Shown: positions 1-8,529, counted from the first letter of the stretch. The stretch is DNA of 64,000 nucleotides from Prorocentrum cordatum (GCA_963575745.1 CAUYUJ010015959.1:42501-106500); one strand, 5' to 3'. A program made the numbers and translations. The notes: generated by a model from the sequence alone, not told the origin.

Positions 1-1
1 G

Positions 2-602
2 CAGCGGCAGCAGGAAGACAGTCGGTGGAACCTCAGCCTCCCGCCGGACTTGAAGCGAGCGGCGCCGGAGATCTACCGCTCCATGCGCGGGGTGGGAGCT
101 GCGAGCGCTAGAGACTGGCTGTCGCAGGAAGTCACGGGCCAGCGGCGCACGGCCGTCTGGACCGACCTGTTGACAGCGGCCACCAATGTGGAGCGGCTGC
201 AGGGCGCAGTCGGAGGTGCTGGCGCGGCTCGCGTCGGACGATGCGCTCGAGCTGCACCTGCGCCGCCTGGCGAGCTATGTCTACGAGCTGCGGACGAAGG
301 ACAGGGTTGGTGCAGCGGCCATGCTGGCGGTGCGACCACCCGGGCCCGCCGCGGACCTGGCGCCCACCTGGCTGGTGACCGAGGCCACCGCCCGCAGCAA
401 GGCGGAGCGCCAGAGAGACGAGCGGGTCGCCGTCGCAGGCAGGCGCGAGGGTCGGGGCAGCGGCCGCGGTGCCAGCTTCGGCGGCGGCGCTGGCGGCGGC
501 GGCGACTCAGCAGGAGGCAGCAGAGGCAGAGGAGGAGAAGGCGGGGGGCGTGGCCGTGGCCGAGGGAGCAAGCCCTCTGGCCGCGGCAGGCCGCCGGCGT
601 GA
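2..602 (+). pseudogene. Gag-like protein of the YR retroelement, frameshifted
   Basis: The reading frame is open from the window edge and runs to about position 185 (ends near LTAATNVERLQ), then continues in the +1 frame from MWSGCRAQSEVLARL to a stop at 600-602. The second part is helical and charged (ALELHLRRLASYVYELRT), followed by APTWLVTEATARSKAERQR and a Gly/Arg-rich RGG-type tail of about 60 residues that would suit RNA binding. I recall similar segments upstream of dinoflagellate RTs, but this is memory, not a search. The N-terminus is missing. The single frameshift may be decay or an assembly error. No zinc knuckle is visible. Confidence 0.5.
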
Positions 603-721
603 CGGTTGCTGGCGGACCGTGGGACTGACCCCCCCGCGGTCCGCGTCGGTGCCCCGCGGCAGCGGGCGCAGCCAGAGATGCCAGCGACGGGTTCACCTGG
701 CTCGCTTGCGCGGGCCCTGCA

Positions 722-1198
722 GTGGAAGGAGGCCGCGGCCAGGTCTTTCTTCCTTATGCCTCTGCCAGCTCGGCCACTACAAGGAGGTGCCTCTTCCGGC
801 AGGTTGAGGGCGCGAAGGGCTCGGCGAATGCGCGCGCGCGGCGCAGGGCCTGCGGGCCCATCGAGCTCGTGGGCGGGATGGGCTGCGGATCCCTTGGGGC
901 GAGACCGGCGGGCCAGCGAGAAGCGTGCGACGACGAGAGGATGCTGGCCTGGAAGCTCGCGCAGCAGTGCGCGTTGCAGGACGCGGCGCGGTGCGAGCGC
1001 GACTGCCGGGGGCTCGCCCCGACAGGCGGTCGCGGGGCGGAGCTCGCTCGCGACAGAGGGCCGCAGGGCGCCTGCACTGGAGAGTGTAAGAGCGCGAGTA
1101 AGCATGTGATGATGTGCGCAGCGGCCGTGGCCGAGCCGCCTGACGACCGCGTCGTGGATCTACTGGAGGCGCTGCCCGACGGCGAGCGGCAGTGCTGA
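722..1198 (+). pseudogene. N-terminal part of the RT polyprotein, ended by an in-frame TGA
   Basis: This 158-codon stretch is in the same frame as the long RT frame downstream, and only the TGA at 1196-1198 separates them. The text on both sides reads as one protein: VVDLLEALPDGERQC before the stop and ADEQSVLDYSGKSGVIFEEL after it. It was therefore probably continuous in an intact relative. The first ~100 residues are Arg/Ala-rich and of uncertain coding status. Options are a nonsense mutation, a sequencing error or stop read-through; nothing in the sequence favours read-through. Confidence 0.4.
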
Positions 1199-1276
1199 GC
1201 GGACGAGCAGAGCGTCCTCGATTACAGCGGCAAGTCGGGAGTCATTTTCGAGGAGCTGGAGGGGGGGTTCGCGTTC

Positions 1277-4200
1277 GTGGGGGGCTCGACGTCGGAGTGC
1301 GCCCGCTACCTGATGCGGGATGGCCCGCCGAAGGATATGTGGACGTTCGAGGCTCCCTGCGATGCGCAGGCCTACTGTCGATTCAGCTGCGCGCCGAAGA
1401 AGGGCCCGACGAAGCAGAGGAAGGCCCCGATGGTGTGCGCCAGCAACTACGCGTGGGCCGACCCCCACCAGCGCGGAAACCACGGGGTGCACGGTGGGGC
1501 GGCGATGGCCTGCATGTGCGCCCCGACGGACGTGTGGGGCGTGGCGGCCTTCGACGAAGACAACGCCTTCACGCGCCTCCGGGTGCCCGCCTGGATGGCC
1601 CGGTGGCAGGCCTGCCCGCCGCTGCGGGCCTGCTGGGTGTGGGAGAAGCTGAGCCAGCGGATCCGCGACCTGGTGGGGCCTGCGGGCTGGGTGGCACCTT
1701 GCTATCGCAGGCTGGCCATGGGGGGTTCGCACTCCGCGCGCCTGCTGCTGACGGTGAATACGGCGATCATCGGCGGGGCGTTGCTGGGCGTGGGGACACG
1801 CTCGGCGGCGCTTCAGGGCGCCGCGGCCTCCGCGGACGCCGCCGCGGGCGGCGCGCCTGGCACCTCGTCGCCCGAGGACGGGGGGCTGGAGGGCGAGGCG
1901 AGAGCGGGGGATGCGCAGGAGTGCGGGCAGTCGCGCCGCTACGACGACGACTGGGTCGCGCAGCAGTCGAGCTGTCGCGCAGAGCACCCGAGTTTGGGGG
2001 GCTACAGCGCGGCCGAGTGGATCGAAGCTGCGAAGGCGGCGAAGAGGGGGGACGAGCGGGCGATGGTGGCGATGCGCCCCTTTGCTGGCCGCCGGCGACG
2101 AGGCGACGTGCAGGAGGTGGTGGAGAGGCAGGCGCGGGAGCGCGGCATGCGCGTCCTCTTCCTCTCCGCGGACCTCCTGGACGACCCGCGGTGGGACCTG
2201 GCGAACCCCGCCGCCCTCTCAGCGCTGATGGAGCTGCGCGAGGGGGGCTGGGTGGACATCGTGCTGGGTGGCCCGCCGTGCTCGACGTGGTCGAGGGGGC
2301 GGTGCAATCGTCGGCGGCCAGGCCCGCCGCCAGTCCGCTCTCGGCTCTGCCCCCGGGGCTCGCCAGACCTGAGAGCGTGGGGGGCCGGGAGGGTGGCGGA
2401 GAGCAACACTTTGACGCTGAACCTGTTGGCGCTCTGCGAGGCGCGAGGCCAGAGTGGCGGCGCCTCCCTCGTCGAGCACCCGGGGGGCCCAGGGCGCGAG
2501 CCCTACCCGTCCATCTGGAACGCCGAGGAGATGCTAGAGTTCGAGGGGCGACGCCCCGCCCAGAGGGCGCGCCTGGACCAGTGCATGCTTGGCGGGCGCA
2601 CCAAGAAGCCGACCTGCCTCAGTGGCGCGCTGCAGGGCATGGAGGCCCTGATCGAGTTGCGATGCGACGGCTCCAACGTCCACGAGTCCGCCGAGGGCAA
2701 GCTGGCCGACAGGGCCTTCCGCGCGAGCCCCCTCGCGCTGTACCCAGAGGCGATGTGCGAGACGCTGGGGAGAATGATAGCGCAGACCCTGGCCTGCTTC
2801 GAGATGGGCGGCTTGGGTGGCGCGGGCTGGCGACGGCCGCCCGAGGCAGACAGGGCGGTGGCGGCCTGGGGCACGCGCAGCACGACTGCCCCCGCCGTGG
2901 CCGTGAGGAACGAGGACGTGCTGCGAGGGCGAGGGCTTGTGCTGGATGGGCCGCAGATGGCCTTCTACCTGCACGTCGACGACGGCGCGGTGATGGCGGG
3001 AGGCAAGGACGGCGGCTCTCGAGCGACGAGTACGATGCACCAGCTAGCGGACGCCCTGGCCGCGGCGGGCTTCGTGGTTACCGACCGCACGGAGGCCTGC
3101 GACACGCGGAAGGTGCTGGGCTACGCGCACCAGGCGCGGCCAGCGCATCTTCGGCTGCCGCCGGCGAGGGCCCGAGAGCTGGCGCAGCAGCTGGACCTGA
3201 TGAGTGGCGCGCGCACCGTGGACGCGGAGGAGTTGCGCTCGCTCTTGGGGGTTTGGATCTGGGGTGCGCTGCTAAGGCGAGAGGTGCTGTGCATCCTCAG
3301 TGCGGTCTTCCGCTTGCTGGAGAGGTACCCGCATCAACGGGTGAGCGCCTGGGCGGCCGTCCGCAGGGAGCTGCGGGCCATGGCCAAGGTGGTGCCACTG
3401 ATGTATGCGGACTTGGGGGCCCCACCTGCGCCCGTCTACTTCGTCGCGGATGCCGTGGGCGCCAGCGCCGAGGGCGACGGGGGCTGGGGGGTCCTGGTGA
3501 CCGACGTGAGCAAGGAGATCGCGCGGGACTTCATCGACGCGGGCGGCAGCCTGGGCTGCGCCGTGGCACGGCTGGACGGCGAGCAGACTGGGCTGCGGCG
3601 CCCGGAGCAGATGATCAGGAGGGCGAAGCCCGTCAGCCTCCTGCCCGATCGCGCGTTCAAACCCGATGAGGACTGGGCGATCGTGGGCCAGGGGAGGTGG
3701 CGATCAGCCGACCACATCGCCCTGGGGGAGGGGCGCTGCGTCGTGAAGATCAGTCGCTTGGCGGCTGCTACGCCGGCCCTCCACCGCGCCGTGCTGCCGA
3801 TCCTGGAGGACAACCAGCCAGTGTCGGGCGCCGTGAACAAAGGGAGTTCCCCCGCGCACCAGTTGAACCATCTGCTGCGTCAGAAGACCCCGGCGGGGCT
3901 AGCATCGCGCACAAAGATTTTGATTCCATGGGTGGAGGCGCTCAGGCAGCCTGCTGATCAGATATCGAGGTGCATGAACCGTGCTGAACTCCGCGGCCTG
4001 CGTCATGTCGGGGCCGAGGAAGCTGGACAGCACTTCTGTTGCGAAGGTGAAGCCGCGCACCCTGGCAGCTTGCAGGGCAGCGGCGTTGAAGTTCGCGACC
4101 TACCTGGGCGAGAACGGCCTTGCCCCCGACGGGCCCGAGCAGCGGGGCGACTTGTTGGTAGAATACAAGAACGACATGCAGATGACTGGGTGCAACTTCG

Positions 4201-4297
4201 AGTATGCCGTCGCTGCGGTGGAGTTTGTTATCCCACGCCTGAGGAGGAAGCCAACGTGGTCCCACTCGGTGATAGACGCATGGCGAGTCGCGGCTGA
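1277..4297 (+). CDS. Reverse transcriptase / RNase H with embedded PPC-motif domain
   Basis: Retroelement polymerase, probably copying the element's RNA. Counting from M1277: RT motif A is FDEDNAF (residues 92-98), motif B is RRLAMGGSHS (144-153) and motif C is FYLHVDD with the Asp pair at 568-569. Between B and C lies a Rossmann-like domain (about 249-500) with GGPPCSTW at 331-338, as in cytosine-C5 methyltransferase motif IV, and LVEHPGGPG further on. RNase H follows: D725 in FVADAVGAS, E818 in ALGEG, D845 in EDNQPVSGAVNKGSS and D894 in PADQISR. All four acidic residues are present, so this segment may be intact. Coding similarity ends just after residue 900; the last ~110 residues overlap the recombinase in another frame and are probably not real. 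The true start lies upstream, beyond the TGA at 1196. Confidence 0.72.
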   Translation: MGGSTSECARYLMRDGPPKDMWTFEAPCDAQAYCRFSCAPKKGPTKQRKAPMVCASNYAWADPHQRGNHGVHGGAAMACMCAPTDVWGVAAFDEDNAFTRLRVPAWMARWQACPPLRACWVWEKLSQRIRDLVGPAGWVAPCYRRLAMGGSHSARLLLTVNTAIIGGALLGVGTRSAALQGAAASADAAAGGAPGTSSPEDGGLEGEARAGDAQECGQSRRYDDDWVAQQSSCRAEHPSLGGYSAAEWIEAAKAAKRGDERAMVAMRPFAGRRRRGDVQEVVERQARERGMRVLFLSADLLDDPRWDLANPAALSALMELREGGWVDIVLGGPPCSTWSRGRCNRRRPGPPPVRSRLCPRGSPDLRAWGAGRVAESNTLTLNLLALCEARGQSGGASLVEHPGGPGREPYPSIWNAEEMLEFEGRRPAQRARLDQCMLGGRTKKPTCLSGALQGMEALIELRCDGSNVHESAEGKLADRAFRASPLALYPEAMCETLGRMIAQTLACFEMGGLGGAGWRRPPEADRAVAAWGTRSTTAPAVAVRNEDVLRGRGLVLDGPQMAFYLHVDDGAVMAGGKDGGSRATSTMHQLADALAAAGFVVTDRTEACDTRKVLGYAHQARPAHLRLPPARARELAQQLDLMSGARTVDAEELRSLLGVWIWGALLRREVLCILSAVFRLLERYPHQRVSAWAAVRRELRAMAKVVPLMYADLGAPPAPVYFVADAVGASAEGDGGWGVLVTDVSKEIARDFIDAGGSLGCAVARLDGEQTGLRRPEQMIRRAKPVSLLPDRAFKPDEDWAIVGQGRWRSADHIALGEGRCVVKISRLAAATPALHRAVLPILEDNQPVSGAVNKGSSPAHQLNHLLRQKTPAGLASRTKILIPWVEALRQPADQISRCMNRAELRGLRHVGAEEAGQHFCCEGEAAHPGSLQGSGVEVRDLPGRERPCPRRARAAGRLVGRIQERHADDWVQLRVCRRCGGVCYPTPEEEANVVPLGDRRMASRG

Positions 4298-4655
4298 GGT
4301 CAAGGACGCTCCGCCGCTTGGGCGCGCGCCAGCCAACCTAGCCGCGATCTACTTTGCGTGTTGGGGTGTGCCGCGGCTGGGGGTAGGCCTGCTGCTGCGG
4401 GTGTACCGCGTCCTGCGACCATTTGAAATGTTGCAGTTACGAGCAAAAGACATATCTCTACTATCGTCTAGAGGGGGGCCTGATCTGCAACCGAATTGGG
4501 TAATCAACTCGGGGGCCAAGGCAGGGGCAAAGGCCAAGAGGACGCAGTTTGCCATCGTACTGGAGCGAGACGGGGTGTTGGAGGACCTCCTACATCGAGT
4601 GGTCCTGGGGGCACCGCCAGAGGGCCTCCTTTTCCCTTGCTCGCTCGTCGACTAA
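3981..4655 (+). CDS. Tyrosine recombinase, N-terminal and central part
   Basis: DNA strand-transfer enzyme that would integrate the circular cDNA of the element. The segment begins with a helical core-binding-like region (RTLAACRAAALKFATYLGEN) and enters the catalytic domain with the first catalytic arginine in YRVLRPFEML (R146, E149). It overlaps the end of the RNase H frame in a different frame, so expression would need a frameshift or internal start. A TAA at 4653-4655 stops it; the second Arg box follows in the same frame, where the expected H-x-x-R appears as RSARAGFAS with Arg (CGC) at the His position. The remaining catalytic part is in another frame. This copy is probably inactive. 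Confidence 0.6.
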   Translation: MLNSAACVMSGPRKLDSTSVAKVKPRTLAACRAAALKFATYLGENGLAPDGPEQRGDLLVEYKNDMQMTGCNFEYAVAAVEFVIPRLRRKPTWSHSVIDAWRVAAEVKDAPPLGRAPANLAAIYFACWGVPRLGVGLLLRVYRVLRPFEMLQLRAKDISLLSSRGGPDLQPNWVINSGAKAGAKAKRTQFAIVLERDGVLEDLLHRVVLGAPPEGLLFPCSLVD

Positions 4656-5808
4656 AGGCATCGGCTCAGGCAATTTGAAGCAGCCCTGGGCCTCGACATC
4701 CACTGGGCGCCCCGCTCGGCGCGGGCGGGCTTTGCAAGCCCATTGCGTGGCTCGTGGTATCCCCTTCCAGGAGATCAAGGAGGCAGGGCGGTGGCTCACC
4801 GAGTCCAGCCTCCGCATCTACGTGGACGTTGTCACCGCCTCCCGAGTCCTGGCACAGGCTGAGCAGCGAGGAATCGCATCGCTCGTCCGAGAGGCGGCCG
4901 AGAAGCTACCCAGCTTTTTCCCGAAGGGCATCTTCGGCGAGGACGCGAGCGGCAAGCGTGCCGCCGTCTGGCTGGCGCAAGGAGGGGGCGGGTCCTGGGT
5001 GCTCCCAGTGCCGGGGCGCCCGCCGGCCCCACTGGCGCGGGGCCGCCGAGTGGGCCCCCCGGCGCCAGCTGCGCGCCCGCCGCCAGCGCCGCCACCGGCG
5101 CCGGGCCTGGGCGAGCTGGTGAACGGGATCTTGGCGAGGCCGCCGCAGCAGGGGGGTGCAGCAGCGGGCGCGGGCGCGGCCGAGGCCGAGGCCGAGGCGC
5201 CAGCGAACCTGGGCGCGTTGCAGCCGATGGCCGCGCGCCCGCAGGGGGCGGGCGCGGCGGCAGGGCAGCAACTCGCTGGTGTCGTCGGCTGGGCGCTGGT
5301 GCGTGCGGCCTGGGGCACCGCGAGGTGGTGCGGGCGCTCGTCCACGCGAGGCGTGACGTGGGCGGCAGTCGCCGTCTGGCTTATCGCGTGGCTGTACGTG
5401 GCCGGGCCGATGGCCCACTTCGGGACCATGGTGGGCGTGGCTGCGAGCGCGTCGGTCTCGGCGGGGAAGGTGGTCGACCACGGCCTCGGAGCCGTGATCA
5501 CGGCTGCTCAAGGCGTGTCCGACTTCGCCGTGACCTCGACGCGCCACTCGGCGAACATCCTGCAGGAAGCGTGGAGAGGCGTGGACATTACCGACCTCCG
5601 AGTTCACCAGCGCCACGATGAGCGGATCGCAGACGACCCCACGCTACTGCAGGAATGGGTCCTACGAGAGTTCTTGCCAGTGGAGCCGCGGCGTCTGGAG
5701 CCGACCAGGTGGCCAGCGCGATCGCTGAAGCGTCCGCGACATTGCCTCGCGCAACTGAGAGCTGGCAGATGTTGGCGTGGCCTGGCCAGTGCAGAGAGTT
5801 CCACATGA
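4549..5808 (+). CDS. Tyrosine recombinase C-terminus fused to proline/alanine-rich and membrane-like tail
   Basis: The authentic part starts near 4738, where IPFQEIKEAGRW and SLRIYVDVV supply the last recombinase helices and the nucleophilic tyrosine (codon 4819-4821). A Pro/Ala-rich linker of about 100 residues follows. Next comes a hydrophobic stretch WAAVAVWLIAWLYVAG (about 5356-5405) that could span a membrane, then an amphipathic segment and VDITDLRVHQRHDERIADD. Tails of this kind are not standard in DIRS elements. Coding similarity leaves this frame near 5690 and moves to the next one. The first ~60 residues of this frame are out of frame with the recombinase and can be ignored. Confidence 0.5.
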   Translation: MPSYWSETGCWRTSYIEWSWGHRQRASFSLARSSTKGIGSGNLKQPWASTSTGRPARRGRALQAHCVARGIPFQEIKEAGRWLTESSLRIYVDVVTASRVLAQAEQRGIASLVREAAEKLPSFFPKGIFGEDASGKRAAVWLAQGGGGSWVLPVPGRPPAPLARGRRVGPPAPAARPPPAPPPAPGLGELVNGILARPPQQGGAAAGAGAAEAEAEAPANLGALQPMAARPQGAGAAAGQQLAGVVGWALVRAAWGTARWCGRSSTRGVTWAAVAVWLIAWLYVAGPMAHFGTMVGVAASASVSAGKVVDHGLGAVITAAQGVSDFAVTSTRHSANILQEAWRGVDITDLRVHQRHDERIADDPTLLQEWVLREFLPVEPRRLEPTRWPARSLKRPRHCLAQLRAGRCWRGLASAESST

Positions 5809-6144
5809 CCTACGACCTACTGTCGGCAGGATTCTACGGCGTCCATGTTGTCGACCGCATCGTGAATTTCAGCGTGCAGTGGTCGAACCCGCGGTGGGGC
5901 GGCCTCGAGTGCGACCTCGGCTCAGAGAGAGAGAGAGAGAGACACCATCCTCCCCCTCATCAACTCGACCCTCTCCAGGCCCCCCCCCCCCCCCGCGACC
6001 CGCTGCATGTCGATGAGCGACCGCGAACTCGAGCTCGCGAAGCTCCCGGGGGCCTGGATCACTATGACTCGTGGGCTGTTTCGAGCTCTCTTTCTGGCAA
6101 TCAAGAACGCCCTTCAGTTGTTTCTGTTCGGACAGCGAGTTTAG
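5655..6144 (+). pseudogene. C-terminal end of the membrane-like tail, frameshifted
   Basis: From about 5690 the protein continues as DQVASAIAEASATLPRATES and FYGVHVVDRIVNFSVQWSNP. It then crosses a GA microsatellite (5924-5942) and a C14 run (5980-5993). Past the C run the coding frame changes again and reads MSDRELELAKLPGAWITM and LFRALFLAIKNALQLFLFG to a TAG at 6142-6144. The end is hydrophobic, which suggests a second membrane segment. The two homopolymer-type runs are the likely sites of the frame changes. Confidence 0.4.
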
Positions 6145-6319
6145 TCACAATCTGAATGATCTTGTAGGGGCACAGGCGAGGGCGGGCGAGGGGCTTGCTC
6201 TCGGTTTTGTTGTGCGTTCCCAAGGTCCCTTCTCTAGGCAAAGGGGTCCAGCTTATTTCGCGCGCCGGGCGCTGGGCCAAACTGTGGTTTCATTGACAGC
6301 TCGCGAGCGGGGGCGGGAA
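6145..6319 (+). other. Putative 3' untranslated region of the YR element
   Basis: No coding pattern is visible. This stretch joins the last stop codon of the element to the first 104-bp direct repeat. Confidence 0.35.
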
Positions 6320-6423
6320 GAGCTCGGCGGCAAGCCTGTACTTAGCAAGGCGAACGATTTCATCGAACTTCTCGCCTCCCATTGTCAAAATTCCAGGGTT
6401 GGGTCTAAACGGACACCATCATG
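6320..6423 (+). repeat. Direct repeat copy 1 (proposed B1 of split direct repeat)
   Basis: It begins AGCTCGGCGGCAAGCCTGT and contains TTCCAGGGTTGGGTCTAAAC. It matches 6715-6818 base for base with only scattered substitutions and no indels. Two such copies just 3' of a recombinase gene fit the B1 and B2 repeats of Ngaro/PAT-type elements. Confidence 0.7.
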
Positions 6424-6714
6424 GGATAATAGTCCTAGAGCGTGAGTGTTGATGTGGGAATTGACTGTTTGAGGGGGGGTCGTGGAATCTTTATTTTATT
6501 GGAACCTCGGGGCCCTGAGGGTCGCGCGGATTGCGGGCCAAGTTTCCCGGCCTTGTGCCCCGGGTCCCGCAAAACGGGAGGACTCAGTGGCTTGCTGCCG
6601 CTTGCCCCCGCGTGTGTGTGCCCTCGCGTGTGCCGCGCGGCTTGCTCCGTAACCGTATCATGGCTCCAATCGTCTCTAGATTCTCGCGGCCCCCCCCCGC
6701 CCCGCCGCCGAGCC
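6424..6714 (+). repeat. Spacer between direct repeats (proposed A2)
   Basis: These 291 bp have no coding pattern and contain a C-rich end. If the split-repeat model is right, a copy of this sequence (A1) should sit at the missing left end of the element. Confidence 0.4.
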
Positions 6715-6818
6715 GAGCTCGGCGGCAAGCCTGTGCTTAGCAAGCCAAGCGATTTGATCGAACCTCTCGCCTCCCATGGTCAAAATTCCAGGGTTGGGTC
6801 TAAACCGACGCCAGCATG
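6715..6818 (+). repeat. Direct repeat copy 2 (proposed B2)
   Basis: Second copy of the 104-bp repeat at 6320-6423, same orientation. It runs straight into a GAT microsatellite, so the right end of the element is probably here. Confidence 0.7.
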
Positions 6819-6967
6819 ATGATGATGGTGCTGATGCTGATGATGATGATTATGATTATGATGATAATGGTGATGATGATGATGGTGATGATGATGATGA
6901 TGGTGATGATGATAATGTGGTGGTGGTGGTGGTCGTCGTGGTGATCTTTGCGGTGGCGGTGGCGATG
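6816..6967 (+). repeat. (GAT/GGT)n microsatellite
   Basis: Mostly GAT units with GGT and GTC interruptions. It adjoins the proposed 3' end of the YR element. No gene is assigned. Confidence 0.9.
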
Positions 6968-7384
6968 GGGATAATTGCTGCAGCGCGAAAGCCACAGCTT
7001 GACATGCACCGCGCCTCGAGCGACGCGCGCTTCAAGACACGGGCAGGCAAATGGCCATCAGGGCCGCAGCTCTCCGAGCGGCAGTGCGAGGTGAAGAGCG
7101 ACGGAGCGGCGAGGCCCTGAGGGGTTTCGTGGTTTCTTTTGGATCTCTCGCATTTGCTTTTCCCCTCCTGCTGATCTGGGCCCTGATCGGGCCCTCGCGG
7201 GTAGTGCAGTGATTAGCGTGTGCGCATCGTGCGCGTTGTGTCTGTAGCGGAGGAAACGAGGGAGCGGCGCCCCCCTTTCCAGGGGCCCAATCTGCACTGG
7301 TAGTGCGGAGCGTGCCGCGCGATGCCAGGCGCTGTCGCCGCGGGGGTGCTGAAGGCAGTGCTGGCGGACGCTGCGCGGTGAAGT
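6968..7384. other. Intergenic stretch, no gene seen
   Basis: Open frames here are short and compositionally unremarkable. It could hold the left end or LTR of the copia-like element, but no matching right LTR was recognised. Confidence 0.4.
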
Positions 7385-7551
7385 ATGTCCACGGACGACA
7401 AGGCACCAGGCGGTGCGACCAGACGTTTCTCAGATAGTGGGGTGGGCGGTTTTAAGGAGTATCGCTCGCGGAAGACGTTGTCGAATACCTACCTCGTCGT
7501 GCAGAAGGCCTGGGAGTGCCTGCCACGGCGCTGTGACCCATGTAGTTCACC

Positions 7552-8085
7552 TTGCTGGACGATGTCGTTGCTCAGGCTCTGGAGGTGATGGGCGTGGAGG
7601 ACCTTGAGCAGGACGGAGGCGAGAAAATAGTCCACGATGCATTCGGCAACGGGTTCCCAGATCTGGCCGCCCACGAAAAGCTAGGCGAGGCTCTCCAGGA
7701 AGCGTTCGCGCTGAAGTTGGTCAAGAATATGGCGGCGTGCTGCGGAAGGGCTCAGGCGGCGTTTGCCAAAGGTGAATCCGAGGGCATGGTCCTGCCGGAC
7801 ATGGCTCGGGGCCTCCTGCTGCTGCAGGGCGCCCACATGCCACCGCAGGTCCTGGCAGTAGTGCGGGCGGCGTCGACGAGGTCGTGCAAGGGGCGGGACA
7901 TGGCGACGGCGCTCAGGGCGACATATCCGAACGGATCGGCCGATTTCAGTCAGCAGAGCAAGTCCTACCCCGCGCGCACCTGGTCGAGGATCCCGACGAG
8001 AAACCGCGCATTGACGCCCTCATCGCAGGATGCGACGACGCCGAGGACGACGGCGATGCCATCCTGGGCGAGAGCGAGGCCGTAG
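7552..8085 (+). CDS. Copia-like Gag, central helical region
   Basis: Structural protein fragment of the retroelement. Residues 1-130 read as a coherent helical protein (LQEAFALKLVKNMAACCGR, then MVLPDMARGLLLLQGAHMPP, then VVRAASTRSCKGRDMATALR). After about position 7948 the coding pattern moves to the next frame, so the last ~45 residues are not authentic. The true N-terminus lies upstream, perhaps from 7385 (DDKAPGGATRRFSDSGVGG), but that part is too decayed to join. Assignment to copia Gag rests on this conserved helix pattern and on the knuckle and integrase that follow. Confidence 0.5.
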   Translation: MLDDVVAQALEVMGVEDLEQDGGEKIVHDAFGNGFPDLAAHEKLGEALQEAFALKLVKNMAACCGRAQAAFAKGESEGMVLPDMARGLLLLQGAHMPPQVLAVVRAASTRSCKGRDMATALRATYPNGSADFSQQSKSYPARTWSRIPTRNRALTPSSQDATTPRTTAMPSWARARP

Positions 8086-8526
8086 TGATCCTGGTGACGT
8101 GGCGTGCTCAGCGAAGTAAGATATCGAAGGGGCAGTTGTCTCGCGGATATGAGCCCAAGAAGCCGGACATGACGGCTGTGGCCAAGCGGGCGAGATGCTC
8201 CAGCTGCGACGAGTCTGGCGGTTTCAGCAGGGGCTGCCAGAAAACCCGGCGACGTCGTCGGCCACCACCTCGAGATGGGAAAGGAAAAGGCAAAGGCAGA
8301 CCAGGTCAACGGGCGGACGTAGTCGGGGTGGTGGACGACGACTGGAGCCAGGGTGCTTTGCGAGCGACAGCGCGGGCGAGTTCTGCGAGCGCGAGCTGTG
8401 CGACGCGGATTTCGGCGCGACGATCGACGAGCTGCGGGGTGCGTTCGAGACCGAGGCGGAGTCATCCGACGCGGAGGTCGGCGAGGTGATCGCGGAGTAC
8501 CAGCGGCTGACGCACGAGCCTGAGTA
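7948..8526 (+). pseudogene. Copia-like Gag C-terminus with degenerate zinc knuckle
   Basis: The protein continues in a new frame: HLVEDPDEKPRIDALIAGC, then AVVILVTWRAQRSKISKGQ and KPDMTAVAKRARCSSCDE. A zinc knuckle is seen as C-SS-C-DESG-G-FSRG-C; spacing fits C-x2-C-x4-H-x4-C but the His is Gly, so metal binding is doubtful. A Lys/Arg/Gly-rich stretch follows (DGKGKGKGRPGQR). Another frame change near 8340 leads to ADFGATIDELRGAFETEAE and a stop at 8524-8526. Confidence 0.5.
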
Positions 8527-8529
8527 AGA

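Larger units (their letters stand above)
1..6818 (+). mobile_element. DIRS-like tyrosine-recombinase retrotransposon, left end outside window
   Basis: Gag-like, reverse transcriptase/RNase H and tyrosine recombinase segments follow each other on one strand, which is the DIRS/Ngaro/PAT order (known for the group). No integrase or protease is visible. A PPC-motif methyltransferase-like domain lies inside the RT segment and a proline/alanine-rich membrane-like tail follows the recombinase. The 3' end carries two 104-bp direct repeats 395 bp apart, as expected for the B1-A2-B2 end of a split-direct-repeat element. At least one in-frame TGA, one TAA and several frameshifts make this copy non-autonomous unless recoding or sequence errors explain them. 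The right boundary is inferred from the second repeat; the left end (A1) would lie upstream of the window. Confidence 0.68.

Noticed and set aside
2261-2300. Functional restriction-modification DNA methyltransferase
   Set aside because: GGPPCSTW matches motif IV, but other C5-methyltransferase motifs could not be placed and the domain lies within an RT; enzyme activity is not claimed.
1192-3669. 825-codon Gly/Arg-rich plus frame overlapping the RT
   Set aside because: GC-rich shadow of the RT frame; it lacks any motif, whereas the chosen frame has RT, PPC and RNase H motifs.
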